From positions 227,481-291,480 of the forward strand of contig PFDP01000014.1 of the NCBI GenBank assembly GCA_002772535.1: 64,000 nt of DNA, read 5' to 3'. Below the pieces are notes generated by a model that saw only the letters and a list, made by a program, of their open reading frames with translations, was not told the DNA's origin and searched no databases. The stretch is from Candidatus Peregrinibacteria bacterium CG10_big_fil_rev_8_21_14_0_10_36_19 (GTDB lineage Bacteria > Patescibacteriota > Gracilibacteria > UBA1369 > LOWO2-01-FULL-3). This document shows, one piece after another, positions 1 through 9,444 of this stretch (position 1 is the first letter of the stretch; every line of letters starts with the position of its first letter). A program made the position numbers and the translations under genes.

Positions 1-459
1 ATACTAGAGCTAGATTCAAAAAAACCACCAGCAATCTTAGTTGTAGAATATCATAACACATCTGGCGACCACCCTCTCAACAAGTCAAAACAATACATGC
101 CCTCAATAATACTTTCAAACCTAGGAACACCAAAAACAGGAGGCAAAGGCAAAGAAAAAAACACACCATCTTTACCAGGGCCACAAATGCAATTTCTCAA
201 AAAAACTATTCAAGAAGAATTAAACCTATCAGTCAAAATAAACGAAATATTCCAAGGCGGATACAATACAAAGTGGATCAGCCAATTACACAAAAAACTT
301 AAAACAAACGCAAAAGTGTATGCAGTTCAAATAGAGTACAATTTAGACATCATATATAACCCAATAAGCAAGCGCAGAGATAAAAAAGCGATGCAAATAA
401 TGCAAACGGCACTAAACAAAGCCATAGTAAAACTCTACAACTCCCTTGCAAACAATTAA
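1..459 (+). CDS. N-formylglutamate amidohydrolase-like protein, 5'-truncated by window edge
   Basis: Frame 1 is open from base 1 (ILELDSKKPPAILVVEYHNTSGDHPLNKSKQY...); the C-terminal pattern FQGGYNTKW...VYAVQIEYNLDIIYNP resembles the GGY.T...HALQIEINR.LYM motif of the FGase family. Confidence 0.55.
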   Translation: MLELDSKKPPAILVVEYHNTSGDHPLNKSKQYMPSIILSNLGTPKTGGKGKEKNTPSLPGPQMQFLKKTIQEELNLSVKINEIFQGGYNTKWISQLHKKLKTNAKVYAVQIEYNLDIIYNPISKRRDKKAMQIMQTALNKAIVKLYNSLANN

Positions 460-521
460 AGTAAATCTCTTTCAAAATACGTCAAATTCGAGTATATTAC
501 CGGCAATAATAACCGGAAATA

Positions 522-929
522 ATGTTAAACGACGAAGAAGTACAGATAAAACTAAAACCTTGGGGCAAGGAGGTTTGGTTTGCACATACAGAAAAGTATG
601 CTGGAAAAATACTTCATATAACAAAAGGCCATCGCTATAGCCTGCAATATCACGAAAAAAAACGTGAAACACAATTCATATATAGCGGAAAAGTTAAACT
701 TATCTACGGTACAAGCCAGGACAATTTGCAAGAGAAAATCTTAAATTCTGGTGACAAAATAGAAGTACATCCATATACTATCCACCGCTTAGAAGCATTG
801 GAAGATAGTCAGGTATTTGAAGTATCAACACCAGAGCTAGATGATGTCGTAAAACTAGAAGACGACTACGGACGCTCAGGAAAAGGTAACGACGAAAACC
901 TAGACATAAAATTACATAACCAAAAATAA
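522..929 (+). CDS. Cupin-domain protein, mannose-6-phosphate isomerase type II-like
   Basis: KPWGKEVWFAHTEKYAGKILHITKGHRYSLQYHEKKRET...VHPYTIHRLEAL: typical small PMI-II cupin. Confidence 0.8.
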   Translation: MLNDEEVQIKLKPWGKEVWFAHTEKYAGKILHITKGHRYSLQYHEKKRETQFIYSGKVKLIYGTSQDNLQEKILNSGDKIEVHPYTIHRLEALEDSQVFEVSTPELDDVVKLEDDYGRSGKGNDENLDIKLHNQK

Positions 930-930
930 G

Positions 931-3900
931 ATGAAAAATTTCTTTTCATGGAAAAACATCCTAATACTGCTAATTGCAGCAACACTGGGAGTTTACGATC
1001 TACCAACATCAATTCAAGAATCTTTACCTCTACCACAAAGTTTTAAAGATGCAAAAATCCAATTAGGCCTAGACCTACAAGGAGGTTCACAACTTGACTA
1101 CAAGCTGGATCTAAGAAAAGTACCTCAAGCTGATCAAGCATCAATCATTGAGGGTGTAAGAGAAGTGCTTGAAAAGCGTGTAAACGGACTCGGAGTAGCT
1201 GAACCAAACATTTACATCTCAAATGTTGCAGATGAAACTCACATCATTGTAGAACTTGCAGAAACGGCAAATATAACACAAGAGGACATCAAAACATACC
1301 TAGGTGGAGACAAAACAATAGAAACACTTACAGATGATGAAAAAAAACTTGTAAGTCTTGAAAAAGCAAAAGCAACAGTAGGAAAAACAATCCAATTAGA
1401 ATTCAAAGAACAAAAAGCAGAATTAGACCCAGAAGAATCAAAGAAAATTAAAGAACAAGCAGAACAAGCACTAAGCAAAATAAATAACGGATCATCTTTC
1501 TCAGTAATAGGACAAGAAGAGCAACAAGCTAATCCAGGAAAAGTAACATACGAAACTTCAGAATATGTTTTCGAAAGTGACCTCAAACCATCAATAAAAG
1601 ATGCAATCACTAAGCTAGAAAAAAACGCTTACACTAAAAATCTAATTGAAGTAACTGGAGATTTTGTTCTTACAGAAAGTGGAGAAGTAAAACAAGATAC
1701 AAGCCTTTCACTATTCAAACTCCTAGATAAAAAGGAAGAGCTAAAAAGCAATAAAGAGGTTGCAACAAGCCACATCCTAATAGCTTGGAAGGGGTCAGAA
1801 GGTGCAAACGACAAAACAACTAGAACAAAAGAAGAAGCTCTAGAATTAGCTAAAGAACTAAAAGTAAAACTACTAGCCGGTGAAGAATTTGGAAAATTAG
1901 CCAAAGAATACTCAGATGACGCCAGCAATAAAGACCAAAACGGAACTCTAGCAGAACCAGTAACTGGTGCTGGAACATATGTATACGAATACGAACAAGC
2001 AGCACTATCTATTGCAAAAAAAGGAGAAATTACAGACCCAGTAGAAACGCAATTTGGATATCACCTAATCAAAGCAGACAACATAATGTCTGATGTAAAA
2101 GAACAAAAATACAAATACGAAACAATTAAATTTTCAACACTACCAGACTCATGGCAAGAAACCGGACTAAATGGTCAACATTTCAAACGTGCTGATGTAG
2201 TTTTCGACAACTTGTTTCAACCAATGGTATCAATCACTTTCAATGAAGAAGGCGCAAAACTATTTGAACAAATCACAGAAAAAAATGTAGGAAAACCAGT
2301 AGCAATTTTTGTTGGAGGAAACCTAATATCATCACCAAATGTAAACGAAAAAATAGTTGGAGGTAATGCTCAAATTAGCGGCAACTTCACAACAGATGAA
2401 GCTAACAATCTAGCTCGTGATCTAAACACAGGAGCAATACCAGCCCCTATCGTTCTAACAGGAGAATACACAATTGGAGCAACACTAGGACAAGAAGCCC
2501 TAACAAAAAGTTTATATGCAGGCGCAATTGGACTTTTACTAGTAATGATTTTCATGGCTTTTTACTATAGAGCAGCCGGAGTTGTTGCTAATATCGCACT
2601 AGCAATTTATGCAGCAATACTTATTTTCCTTATTAAGTCACAACTACACATTGGAATTGCCATAATCCTTTCACTTGGAATTTTTGGATACCTAATAGCA
2701 AAAACTCTAAACAACAAAGATTCAGGTTTAGACAAACTACTCACTTTCACACTAAGTTGTTTCGCATTCTTCTTTGTAACATACTTACTAAAAACTGGAG
2801 TTGTACTAACACTAGCAGGTGTAGCTGGTATCATCTTCTCAATTGGTATGGCCGTAGATGCAAACATTCTTATTTTCGAAAGATTTAAAGAAGAGATGAG
2901 AGATCAAAAATCGTTCACAAACTCTGCAAAAACAGCCTTTGATAGAGCTTGGTCGGCAATTAGAGATTCAAACTTCTCAACATTATTAACTTGTGCAATC
3001 CTATTCTACTTCGGAAGCTCAATTATTAAAGGTTTTGCATTCAACCTAGCTGCCGGAGTACTCGTATCAATGTTTACAGCAATTGTAGTTACACGCAGCC
3101 TTCTACTTGGACTTGCAGACACAAAACTGGCTAAAAACCATTTTGCTATGGGACTACCAAGAGGCGATAGAGAACCAAGAACAATTAATTTCATCAAACA
3201 CACAAACCTTTGGTTGGGAATTTCAGGAGCACTTGTTACCCTATCAATAATTTCAATTGCAATCTTTGGATTAAATCTAGGAATAGATTTCAAAGGTGGA
3301 ACACTAATGGAATTTAATTTCAGTGAAACTGTTACTAAAGATCAATTAGCAGAAAATTTAGGAACACTAGAAAGCGTACAAATTTCTGAATCAGCGGAAA
3401 ATCAGTTCATTGTAAAATCAGGATATCTAACATCAGAACAACACGACACACTTATTGCTAGTATGAAGGAAAAACTACCAAGTTTTACCGAACCAAGATT
3501 CACTACAATAGGACCAGTAATTGGATCAACCCTACTTAAAAAAGCTAGTTATGCAATTGTTGTGGCACTAATAATGATAATTCTTTACATAGGATTTGCG
3601 TTCCGCCGTGTACCAAAAGAAGTTAGCCCATGGAAATTTGGAGCAACAGCAATTATCACTCTTGCACATGATGTAATTATAACAACTGGCGTGTTCTCAT
3701 TACTTGGACACTTCCTAAATGTAGAAATAGATTCACTATTTATAACAGCAATCCTTACAGTATTTGGTTATTCTGTAAACGACACAATCGTAATCTTTGA
3801 TAGACTACGTGAAAACCTAATTAAATCATCAGGAGAAAGCCTAGCATCAATTACAAACAAATCACTCACACAAACCCTAGCAAGATCAATTAACACATCA

Positions 3901-4062
3901 CTTTCTACAATTATTACTCTAGTTGCAATCCTATTCTGGGGAAGTTCATCAATATTCTATTTCGTACTAGCATTAACTCTAGGAATAGGAATTGGAACAT
4001 ACTCATCAATATTCACAGCAAGTCCAATACTCGTATGGTGGACAAAAAAATCTAAGAAATAA
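931..4062 (+). CDS. secDF: Protein translocase SecDF fusion with inserted PpiC/parvulin domain
   Basis: SecD motifs (LGLDLQGGSQLDYKLD, NVGKPVAIFVGG, GGNAQISGNFTTDEA) and SecF motifs (GIDFKGGTLMEFNF, FGYSVNDTIVIFDRLREN) in one ORF; an insert SHILIAW...EEFGKLAKEYSDDASNKDQNG...FGYHLIK matches the parvulin signature. Confidence 0.93.
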   Translation: MKNFFSWKNILILLIAATLGVYDLPTSIQESLPLPQSFKDAKIQLGLDLQGGSQLDYKLDLRKVPQADQASIIEGVREVLEKRVNGLGVAEPNIYISNVADETHIIVELAETANITQEDIKTYLGGDKTIETLTDDEKKLVSLEKAKATVGKTIQLEFKEQKAELDPEESKKIKEQAEQALSKINNGSSFSVIGQEEQQANPGKVTYETSEYVFESDLKPSIKDAITKLEKNAYTKNLIEVTGDFVLTESGEVKQDTSLSLFKLLDKKEELKSNKEVATSHILIAWKGSEGANDKTTRTKEEALELAKELKVKLLAGEEFGKLAKEYSDDASNKDQNGTLAEPVTGAGTYVYEYEQAALSIAKKGEITDPVETQFGYHLIKADNIMSDVKEQKYKYETIKFSTLPDSWQETGLNGQHFKRADVVFDNLFQPMVSITFNEEGAKLFEQITEKNVGKPVAIFVGGNLISSPNVNEKIVGGNAQISGNFTTDEANNLARDLNTGAIPAPIVLTGEYTIGATLGQEALTKSLYAGAIGLLLVMIFMAFYYRAAGVVANIALAIYAAILIFLIKSQLHIGIAIILSLGIFGYLIAKTLNNKDSGLDKLLTFTLSCFAFFFVTYLLKTGVVLTLAGVAGIIFSIGMAVDANILIFERFKEEMRDQKSFTNSAKTAFDRAWSAIRDSNFSTLLTCAILFYFGSSIIKGFAFNLAAGVLVSMFTAIVVTRSLLLGLADTKLAKNHFAMGLPRGDREPRTINFIKHTNLWLGISGALVTLSIISIAIFGLNLGIDFKGGTLMEFNFSETVTKDQLAENLGTLESVQISESAENQFIVKSGYLTSEQHDTLIASMKEKLPSFTEPRFTTIGPVIGSTLLKKASYAIVVALIMIILYIGFAFRRVPKEVSPWKFGATAIITLAHDVIITTGVFSLLGHFLNVEIDSLFITAILTVFGYSVNDTIVIFDRLRENLIKSSGESLASITNKSLTQTLARSINTSLSTIITLVAILFWGSSSIFYFVLALTLGIGIGTYSSIFTASPILVWWTKKSKK

Positions 4063-4076
4063 AAGACTAGACACAC

Positions 4077-4106
4077 AAAAGCCCTGGCATTAAGTCAGGG
4101 CTTTTT
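4077..4106 (+). terminator. Intrinsic terminator after secDF
   Basis: AAAAGCCCTG-gcattaagt-CAGGGCTTTTT hairpin followed by T-run, just downstream of the secDF stop. Confidence 0.9.
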
Positions 4107-4135
4107 GCTAGAATTCACTAGCACAAACTTCATAT

Positions 4136-4212
4136 GCATCCCTAGCTCAACTGGATAGAGCATCGGTCTTCGGAACCGAGGGTTACAGGTTCGAATCCTG
4201 TGGGGTGCACCA
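4136..4212 (+). tRNA. tRNA-Arg (anticodon TCG), CCA encoded
   Basis: GCATCCC/GGGGTGC acceptor, GCTC/GAGC D-stem, TCGGT-CTTCGGA-ACCGA anticodon arm, ACAGG-TTCGAAT-CCTGT T-arm, terminal ACCA; 77 nt. Confidence 0.96.
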
Positions 4213-4213
4213 T

Positions 4214-4801
4214 TTATAAAAGACCTTCCTCATTAATTCTTCTATGCTCACGCATTGTATTTGCCATAGAAGAAAATGCTTTAAGAGCATTCTCAAATGC
4301 ATACTTATCATTTATATCATCACAAGTAGCATGCAACAAAATATCTAAAATTTTTGCCCAGCTTTCTTCATACTTAGCAGAAGAAATATACAACACTTTT
4401 TTTACAAATTCCGCATCATGCTCCCACATTGCTGCAACATACTTATCTCTGTGATGCATAACATGATACTCCAAACCATCATTAGAAATAGCTAAAAAGT
4501 CAAAAATTAAAGTCGCCATGACATCATATTTTTCATCCAAAATGTCTAAAACATCTCTCACATGAGCAAAGCCATTTTTGATATATAAATCCAAAAAGAA
4601 ATCCACATTTTTCATAACAACTTTAAATGGCAAATTATGATCAAAAACTAAATGATCAAAAACTACAATCCAATGAGAATCATCTAATCCCAAATCTTCG
4701 CGTAATTTTGTAGGGCCACAATCAATATAAGCAGATATCAATTCTGCAACTTTTCCATGAACATAACGTTCCAAAATCATATTTTTTTCTATATAGTTCA
4801 T
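4214..4801 (-). CDS. Hypothetical protein, predicted alpha-helical
   Basis: 195-aa ORF directly convergent with the tRNA; no recognised family. Confidence 0.7.
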   Translation of the reverse strand: MNYIEKNMILERYVHGKVAELISAYIDCGPTKLREDLGLDDSHWIVVFDHLVFDHNLPFKVVMKNVDFFLDLYIKNGFAHVRDVLDILDEKYDVMATLIFDFLAISNDGLEYHVMHHRDKYVAAMWEHDAEFVKKVLYISSAKYEESWAKILDILLHATCDDINDKYAFENALKAFSSMANTMREHRRINEEGLL

Positions 4802-4889
4802 AAAAAGTTTAGGTTAAAAGCTTATGATTATACATAATAAAATAATTATGTCAAGCAAAGCAAACAAGTACACCTACCCCGCACTACTA

Positions 4890-4918
4890 TTGACAAAAAT
4901 GGCAAAAATGGTTAAAAT
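4890..4918 (+). promoter_or_regulatory. Sigma70-type promoter for RND efflux operon
   Basis: TTGACA - 17 bp - TAAAAT, about 20 nt upstream of ATG at 4938; supports the internal start rather than 4824. Confidence 0.75.
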
Positions 4919-4937
4919 TACAGCTAATAACAATATT

Positions 4938-6362
4938 ATGAACACACCAAACAACACCTTTAAGATAATTCCCCTACTAGCCATTATTCTCGTAATTTCA
5001 GGGTGCTCACTTGGAGAAGAAAAAATTGTAGAAGAAAAAATATCAAGAACAGATGAGTCCATAGAATCATCAACAGAGAATTTAAAAATAGTAGAAACAA
5101 TTCAAACAAAAAACTTCACACCAAACCTCAATATAACAGCAAATGGAACGGTCGAATCTGAAGAAATTACCATTGTACAGCCAGAAATTGCCGGAAGAAT
5201 TACTAATTTAAAAGTAAAAATTGGTGATGTCGTTAAAGAAAATCAAATACTAGCAACACTTGGAGACTCTCTCTCAACAGATGTTTCAGACATCCAAAAC
5301 CAAGCATCACAAAATGCACTCGAAATTAGCAAACAAGCACAAGAGCTTACAGAGTATTCAACAATTCAAAGCATGAATTTAGCACAAAGAAATTTAAAAC
5401 TTTCTGAAGAAGCTTACAAAAATTCATACCAAAACATAATAAATACACAAAACGCATTCGAGCTTCAATATGACCAAGCAAACATAACAATAGATAACGC
5501 CGAATTAGCCTACGACCAAGCAAAAAAAGCATACAAAAATGCCACTGACGCAACAAAATCACAACTAAAACTACAAAGAGACCTAGCAGAAAATCAACTT
5601 GAACAAGCAGAAACAGCACTAGATCAATTGAATGCAAATTTCTCATCACAAATGAGCCAATTGGAATACGCTATGACAGCAGCAGAAACACAATACCAAA
5701 ACGCTCAAACACAAATCGAAAGCACATATGCAAACTTAAGTCTTCAAAAACTACAAAGTGAATCACAACTAAATCAAGCCCAACAAGGGGCTTCAATATC
5801 AAGAGCAAACTCAAACAGAAAACAAATCACAGCACAAATAAGCGGAACAATTACAAAAGTAAATGTAAAAGAAAACAACCTTGTAACACCAGGACAAGCA
5901 ATTATTGAAATTCAAAACACTAAAAACTTAGTAGTAAAAACATATATTAGCGCTGAAAATGCAGCTTTAATAACCAAAAATGACACAGTAACAATCCAAA
6001 CATCTGGCAAAAAATTACAAGGAAAAATTAGCTACATAGCCACAGTACTAGACCCCCAAACTAAAAAAGTAGAAGTAAAAATCAGTCTACCTAAAGCAAA
6101 TGTAATAGTTGGAGCTGAAGCAAAAGTAATATTCGAACCAAAAACTCAAAACCCACTAGTACCACTAAATGCCGTTTCAATAGTAAATGGTAAACATGCC
6201 CTTAAAGTCTTAGAAGATAACAAAGTAGAAATAAAAGAAGTTACTTTAGGAAATTTACTTAATGAGTATGTTGAAATTTTAGAAGGAATTACACCAACAG
6301 ACGAAATAATAATCACAACAAACACTTTTCTAGACGAAGGAGAAACTGTAAAAAAGCAATAA
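4938..6362 (+). CDS. RND efflux periplasmic adaptor (HlyD/MFP family), predicted lipoprotein
   Basis: Start MNTPNNTFKIIPLLAIILVISGCSLG with lipobox; biotinyl-lipoyl half-motifs (PEIAGRITNLKVKIGDVVKENQILATLG; AQISGTITKVNVKENNLVTPGQAI) flanking a long coiled-coil hairpin. Confidence 0.9.
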   Translation: MNTPNNTFKIIPLLAIILVISGCSLGEEKIVEEKISRTDESIESSTENLKIVETIQTKNFTPNLNITANGTVESEEITIVQPEIAGRITNLKVKIGDVVKENQILATLGDSLSTDVSDIQNQASQNALEISKQAQELTEYSTIQSMNLAQRNLKLSEEAYKNSYQNIINTQNAFELQYDQANITIDNAELAYDQAKKAYKNATDATKSQLKLQRDLAENQLEQAETALDQLNANFSSQMSQLEYAMTAAETQYQNAQTQIESTYANLSLQKLQSESQLNQAQQGASISRANSNRKQITAQISGTITKVNVKENNLVTPGQAIIEIQNTKNLVVKTYISAENAALITKNDTVTIQTSGKKLQGKISYIATVLDPQTKKVEVKISLPKANVIVGAEAKVIFEPKTQNPLVPLNAVSIVNGKHALKVLEDNKVEIKEVTLGNLLNEYVEILEGITPTDEIIITTNTFLDEGETVKKQ

Positions 6363-9300
6363 ATGAAAACCCCATTCTTCATAAATAGACTTCCTGTAAC
6401 CTGGCTTATTATTCTAGGAATAATAATATCAGGTGCATATTCAATAAAAACAATTCCACGCGAAATACAACCAGAAATCAACATCCCAATTGCCGCAGTT
6501 ACAGTTGCACTACCAGGTGCAAACCCTTCAGACATAGAATCTCTAATCACAGAACCTCTAGAAAAAAGCATTTCAAACACAGAAGAAATCAAAAAACTCA
6601 CATCAACATCTACACTAGGACTTGCAACTATAGTAGTAGAATTCAATGCAAATGCAGATATAGACAAAGCCATACAAGATTTAAAAGATAAAGTTGATTT
6701 AGCAAAATCAGAATTACCAGAAGATGCAACAGACCCCAATGTAATAAGAGCTAAAGCCAACGAAACAGCAATCATCAGTTTTTCACTAATAGGAAATAGA
6801 CCACTTTATGAATTAACAAAAATCGCAGAAGATTTACAAGATTCACTCGAAGCACATCCCAACATTTCAAAAGCAAGAATATCAGGAGCACAGAAAAAAA
6901 TAATTGAAGTAGAAATTAATCAAGCAAAAGCAGAAAGCTATGGATTAAACATAAATCAAATAATCCAACTAATAAAATTTTCAAATTACAATCTACCACT
7001 CGGAATAATTTCAACAGACAAACTAAACTATTCAATTAATGTAGACAGTCGTTATCAAAGCATTGAAGACATAAAAAACATCACAATTCTACCGAACATA
7101 TACCTTAAAGATGTCGCATCAGTAACAGAAAGCCACAACACTCAACAAGTAACTTCAAGATTATCAATCGATGGCAAAAAATCAAAAAACTCACTTTCAA
7201 TACAAGTATTCAAAAAAGACAAATCAAATGTAATCACGACAGTAGACGATGCAAAAGAAATCGTAAAAAACTTCCCCTTAGAAAAAGATATACAAATTGT
7301 AGTAAGCAATGACCTATCAGAACAAATTAGACAAGACCTAGGCGTACTTACAAACAACGGAATACAAACAACAATACTAATTATAGTAATGTTATTTTTG
7401 GCATTAGGATTAACTGAAGGCCTACTTGCTGGCCTATCAATCCCCCTCACACTCCTTTCAACCATAACAATTATCTCAGCGGCAGGAATGACAATCAACA
7501 GCCTCACTCTTTTCTCAATGGTTATTGCTGTGGGACTTATGGTAGATACAGCAATCGTTATCATGGAAGGAATTCACGACAACATGAAATCAGGAAAAAG
7601 CTCAAAAGAAGCCGCAATAAACGCAATACAAACATATCAGTGGCCACTAATAGCAGGAACACTAACAACAGTTTTTGCCTTTTTCCCAATGCTACTTGTA
7701 AGTGGAATTGTTGGACAATTTCTAAAGTCACTACCAATCACAATTTCGGCAGCACTATTTAGCTCACTTTTTATATCACTAACAGTTATCCCAGCAATCG
7801 CAGGCAAAACAATGAAAGGTCGCAATCTAGCAAACAAATCGAGTATCCTAGAACCATTATTCCACAAAGCCGGATCAATATTTCAAAGATTAATATCAAA
7901 AATATTAACAAGTCGTCTAGCAAGATTAACAGTAATATTAACAAGCATCATACTATTAATAGCAAGCTTCATACTACCAATTAGCGGAGCTCTTAAGGTA
8001 GAAATGTTTCCAAAAACCGATTTTAGATATTTCATAATTAACATAGAAGCACCAAAAGGTTTAGTACTTAGTGAAACAGAAAAAATTGTCCAAACAGTAG
8101 AAGAAAAACTATACAAAGTACCAGAAATCGAAAGCTTCCTGAGTATAATAGGAACAAAGGACGGGATTGTTCAAACAGATCTTGTAGAATTTTCAGGTGG
8201 AGGTAACTCAAATCTCGCAAACATAACTGTAAATCTTGTAGAAGAAAAAGATAGATCAGAAAAAAGTTATGTAATCGCAGACAGAATTAGAACCGAACTA
8301 TCAAAAATAAATACAGCAAAAGTTACCGTAAGAGAACTTACAGAAGGTCCCCCATCAGACTCCCCTGTAGCAGTAAAAATCGTTGGCAAAGATACAGAAA
8401 AACTAAGAAAAATTTCTAACGATTTCCAGAAGATGCTCAAAGAAATCCCTGGAACGCAAAACATAACAACAACACTGCAAGATGGTTTAAACCAATTCAC
8501 ATTCAAACTAGATCAAGACAAGCTAAGCAAATACAGCCTCTCAGGATTAGAAGTTTCAAACCTAATTCGTACAAGTTTACAAGGAAGAGAAGCGGCAACA
8601 GTAACACTTAACGAAGAAGATCTATCCATTTATGTAAAATATGATTTACCAAAAATCAACGATTTCACAAACGCCAACATCGAAACTATAAAAAATTTCC
8701 AAATCACATCAAGAACCGGAGAACAAGTTTCTTTTGGAGAATTAGCAGAAATCAAATTCACAACAGGACTACAAAAAATTGACCACGAAGAACAAGAAAG
8801 AATTATTAAAGTTAAAAGTGATATAGAAAAAGATGCAAATGCAATAGATATCACTACTCAGTTTCAAGAAAAAGTAAACAGCTATAAACTTGATAAAGGC
8901 TACAGAGTTGAGTTTGGTGGAGACACACAAGATGTACAAGAATCATTCCAAGATCTATTTAGATCAATGATTATCGGCGTAATACTAATTGCCTTCACAT
9001 TAGTACTTATATTCAATTCACTAAAACAACCATTTATCATTCTACTAACTTTACCACTTGCTCTAATCGGAGTATTCCCTGGATTAATGAGTATAGGACT
9101 TGCTCTTTCATTCCCAGCCTTTCTTGGGGTAGTAGCGCTAGCAGGTGTAGTAGTAAACGATGCCATTGTTTTAATCGACCGCATAAACAACAACAGAAAA
9201 GAAGGAATGGAATTCACACAATCAATCGCAGAAGCCGGAAATGCCAGACTTCAACCAATTATAATGACATCAATCACAACAATTGCAGGAATTCTACCAC

Positions 9301-9428
9301 TGGCACTTACAAACGAATTCTGGGCAGGATTAGGATTCTCACTAGTGTTCGGACTAGCATGTGCCACAATACTTACCCTAATTGTGATACCTACTTTGTA
9401 TTACATGTTTGAAAAAAAGAACTCATAA
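6363..9428 (+). CDS. RND family efflux transporter permease (AcrB/CusA superfamily)
   Basis: PREIQPEINIPIAAVTVALPGANPSDIESLITEPLE, GLMVDTAIVIMEGIHDN, ALAGVVVNDAIVLIDRINNNR; adjacent to the adaptor. Confidence 0.95.
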   Translation: MKTPFFINRLPVTWLIILGIIISGAYSIKTIPREIQPEINIPIAAVTVALPGANPSDIESLITEPLEKSISNTEEIKKLTSTSTLGLATIVVEFNANADIDKAIQDLKDKVDLAKSELPEDATDPNVIRAKANETAIISFSLIGNRPLYELTKIAEDLQDSLEAHPNISKARISGAQKKIIEVEINQAKAESYGLNINQIIQLIKFSNYNLPLGIISTDKLNYSINVDSRYQSIEDIKNITILPNIYLKDVASVTESHNTQQVTSRLSIDGKKSKNSLSIQVFKKDKSNVITTVDDAKEIVKNFPLEKDIQIVVSNDLSEQIRQDLGVLTNNGIQTTILIIVMLFLALGLTEGLLAGLSIPLTLLSTITIISAAGMTINSLTLFSMVIAVGLMVDTAIVIMEGIHDNMKSGKSSKEAAINAIQTYQWPLIAGTLTTVFAFFPMLLVSGIVGQFLKSLPITISAALFSSLFISLTVIPAIAGKTMKGRNLANKSSILEPLFHKAGSIFQRLISKILTSRLARLTVILTSIILLIASFILPISGALKVEMFPKTDFRYFIINIEAPKGLVLSETEKIVQTVEEKLYKVPEIESFLSIIGTKDGIVQTDLVEFSGGGNSNLANITVNLVEEKDRSEKSYVIADRIRTELSKINTAKVTVRELTEGPPSDSPVAVKIVGKDTEKLRKISNDFQKMLKEIPGTQNITTTLQDGLNQFTFKLDQDKLSKYSLSGLEVSNLIRTSLQGREAATVTLNEEDLSIYVKYDLPKINDFTNANIETIKNFQITSRTGEQVSFGELAEIKFTTGLQKIDHEEQERIIKVKSDIEKDANAIDITTQFQEKVNSYKLDKGYRVEFGGDTQDVQESFQDLFRSMIIGVILIAFTLVLIFNSLKQPFIILLTLPLALIGVFPGLMSIGLALSFPAFLGVVALAGVVVNDAIVLIDRINNNRKEGMEFTQSIAEAGNARLQPIIMTSITTIAGILPLALTNEFWAGLGFSLVFGLACATILTLIVIPTLYYMFEKKNS

Positions 9429-9437
9429 GAGTATAGT
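9409..9437 (+). promoter_or_regulatory. Promoter of priA, leaderless configuration
   Basis: TTGAAA (9409-9414) - 17 bp - TATAGT (9432-9437), then 7 nt to ATG at 9445; embedded in the end of the RND permease gene. Confidence 0.7.
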
Positions 9438-9444
9438 CCCAAGC

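Noticed and set aside
1239-3293. Long minus-strand ORFs opposite secDF, and similar ones opposite the RND permease, pyrG and the giant genes
   Set aside because: Ser/Phe/Leu-rich shadow translations of AT-rich coding strands; the opposite frame has clear homology or coherent domain structure.
4107-4126. TGCTAG/CTAGCA inverted repeat between the secDF terminator and the tRNA
   Set aside because: Short 6-bp arms; probably incidental or part of the tRNA promoter region.
4200-4454. 84-aa + strand ORF beginning inside the tRNA
   Set aside because: Overlaps the tRNA 3' end and lies antisense to the 195-aa minus-strand ORF; no protein-like features.
4824-4937. N-terminal extension of the efflux adaptor ORF
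   Set aside because: It spans the TTGACA-17-TAAAAT promoter and would bury the lipoprotein signal peptide; ATG at 4938 is preferred.
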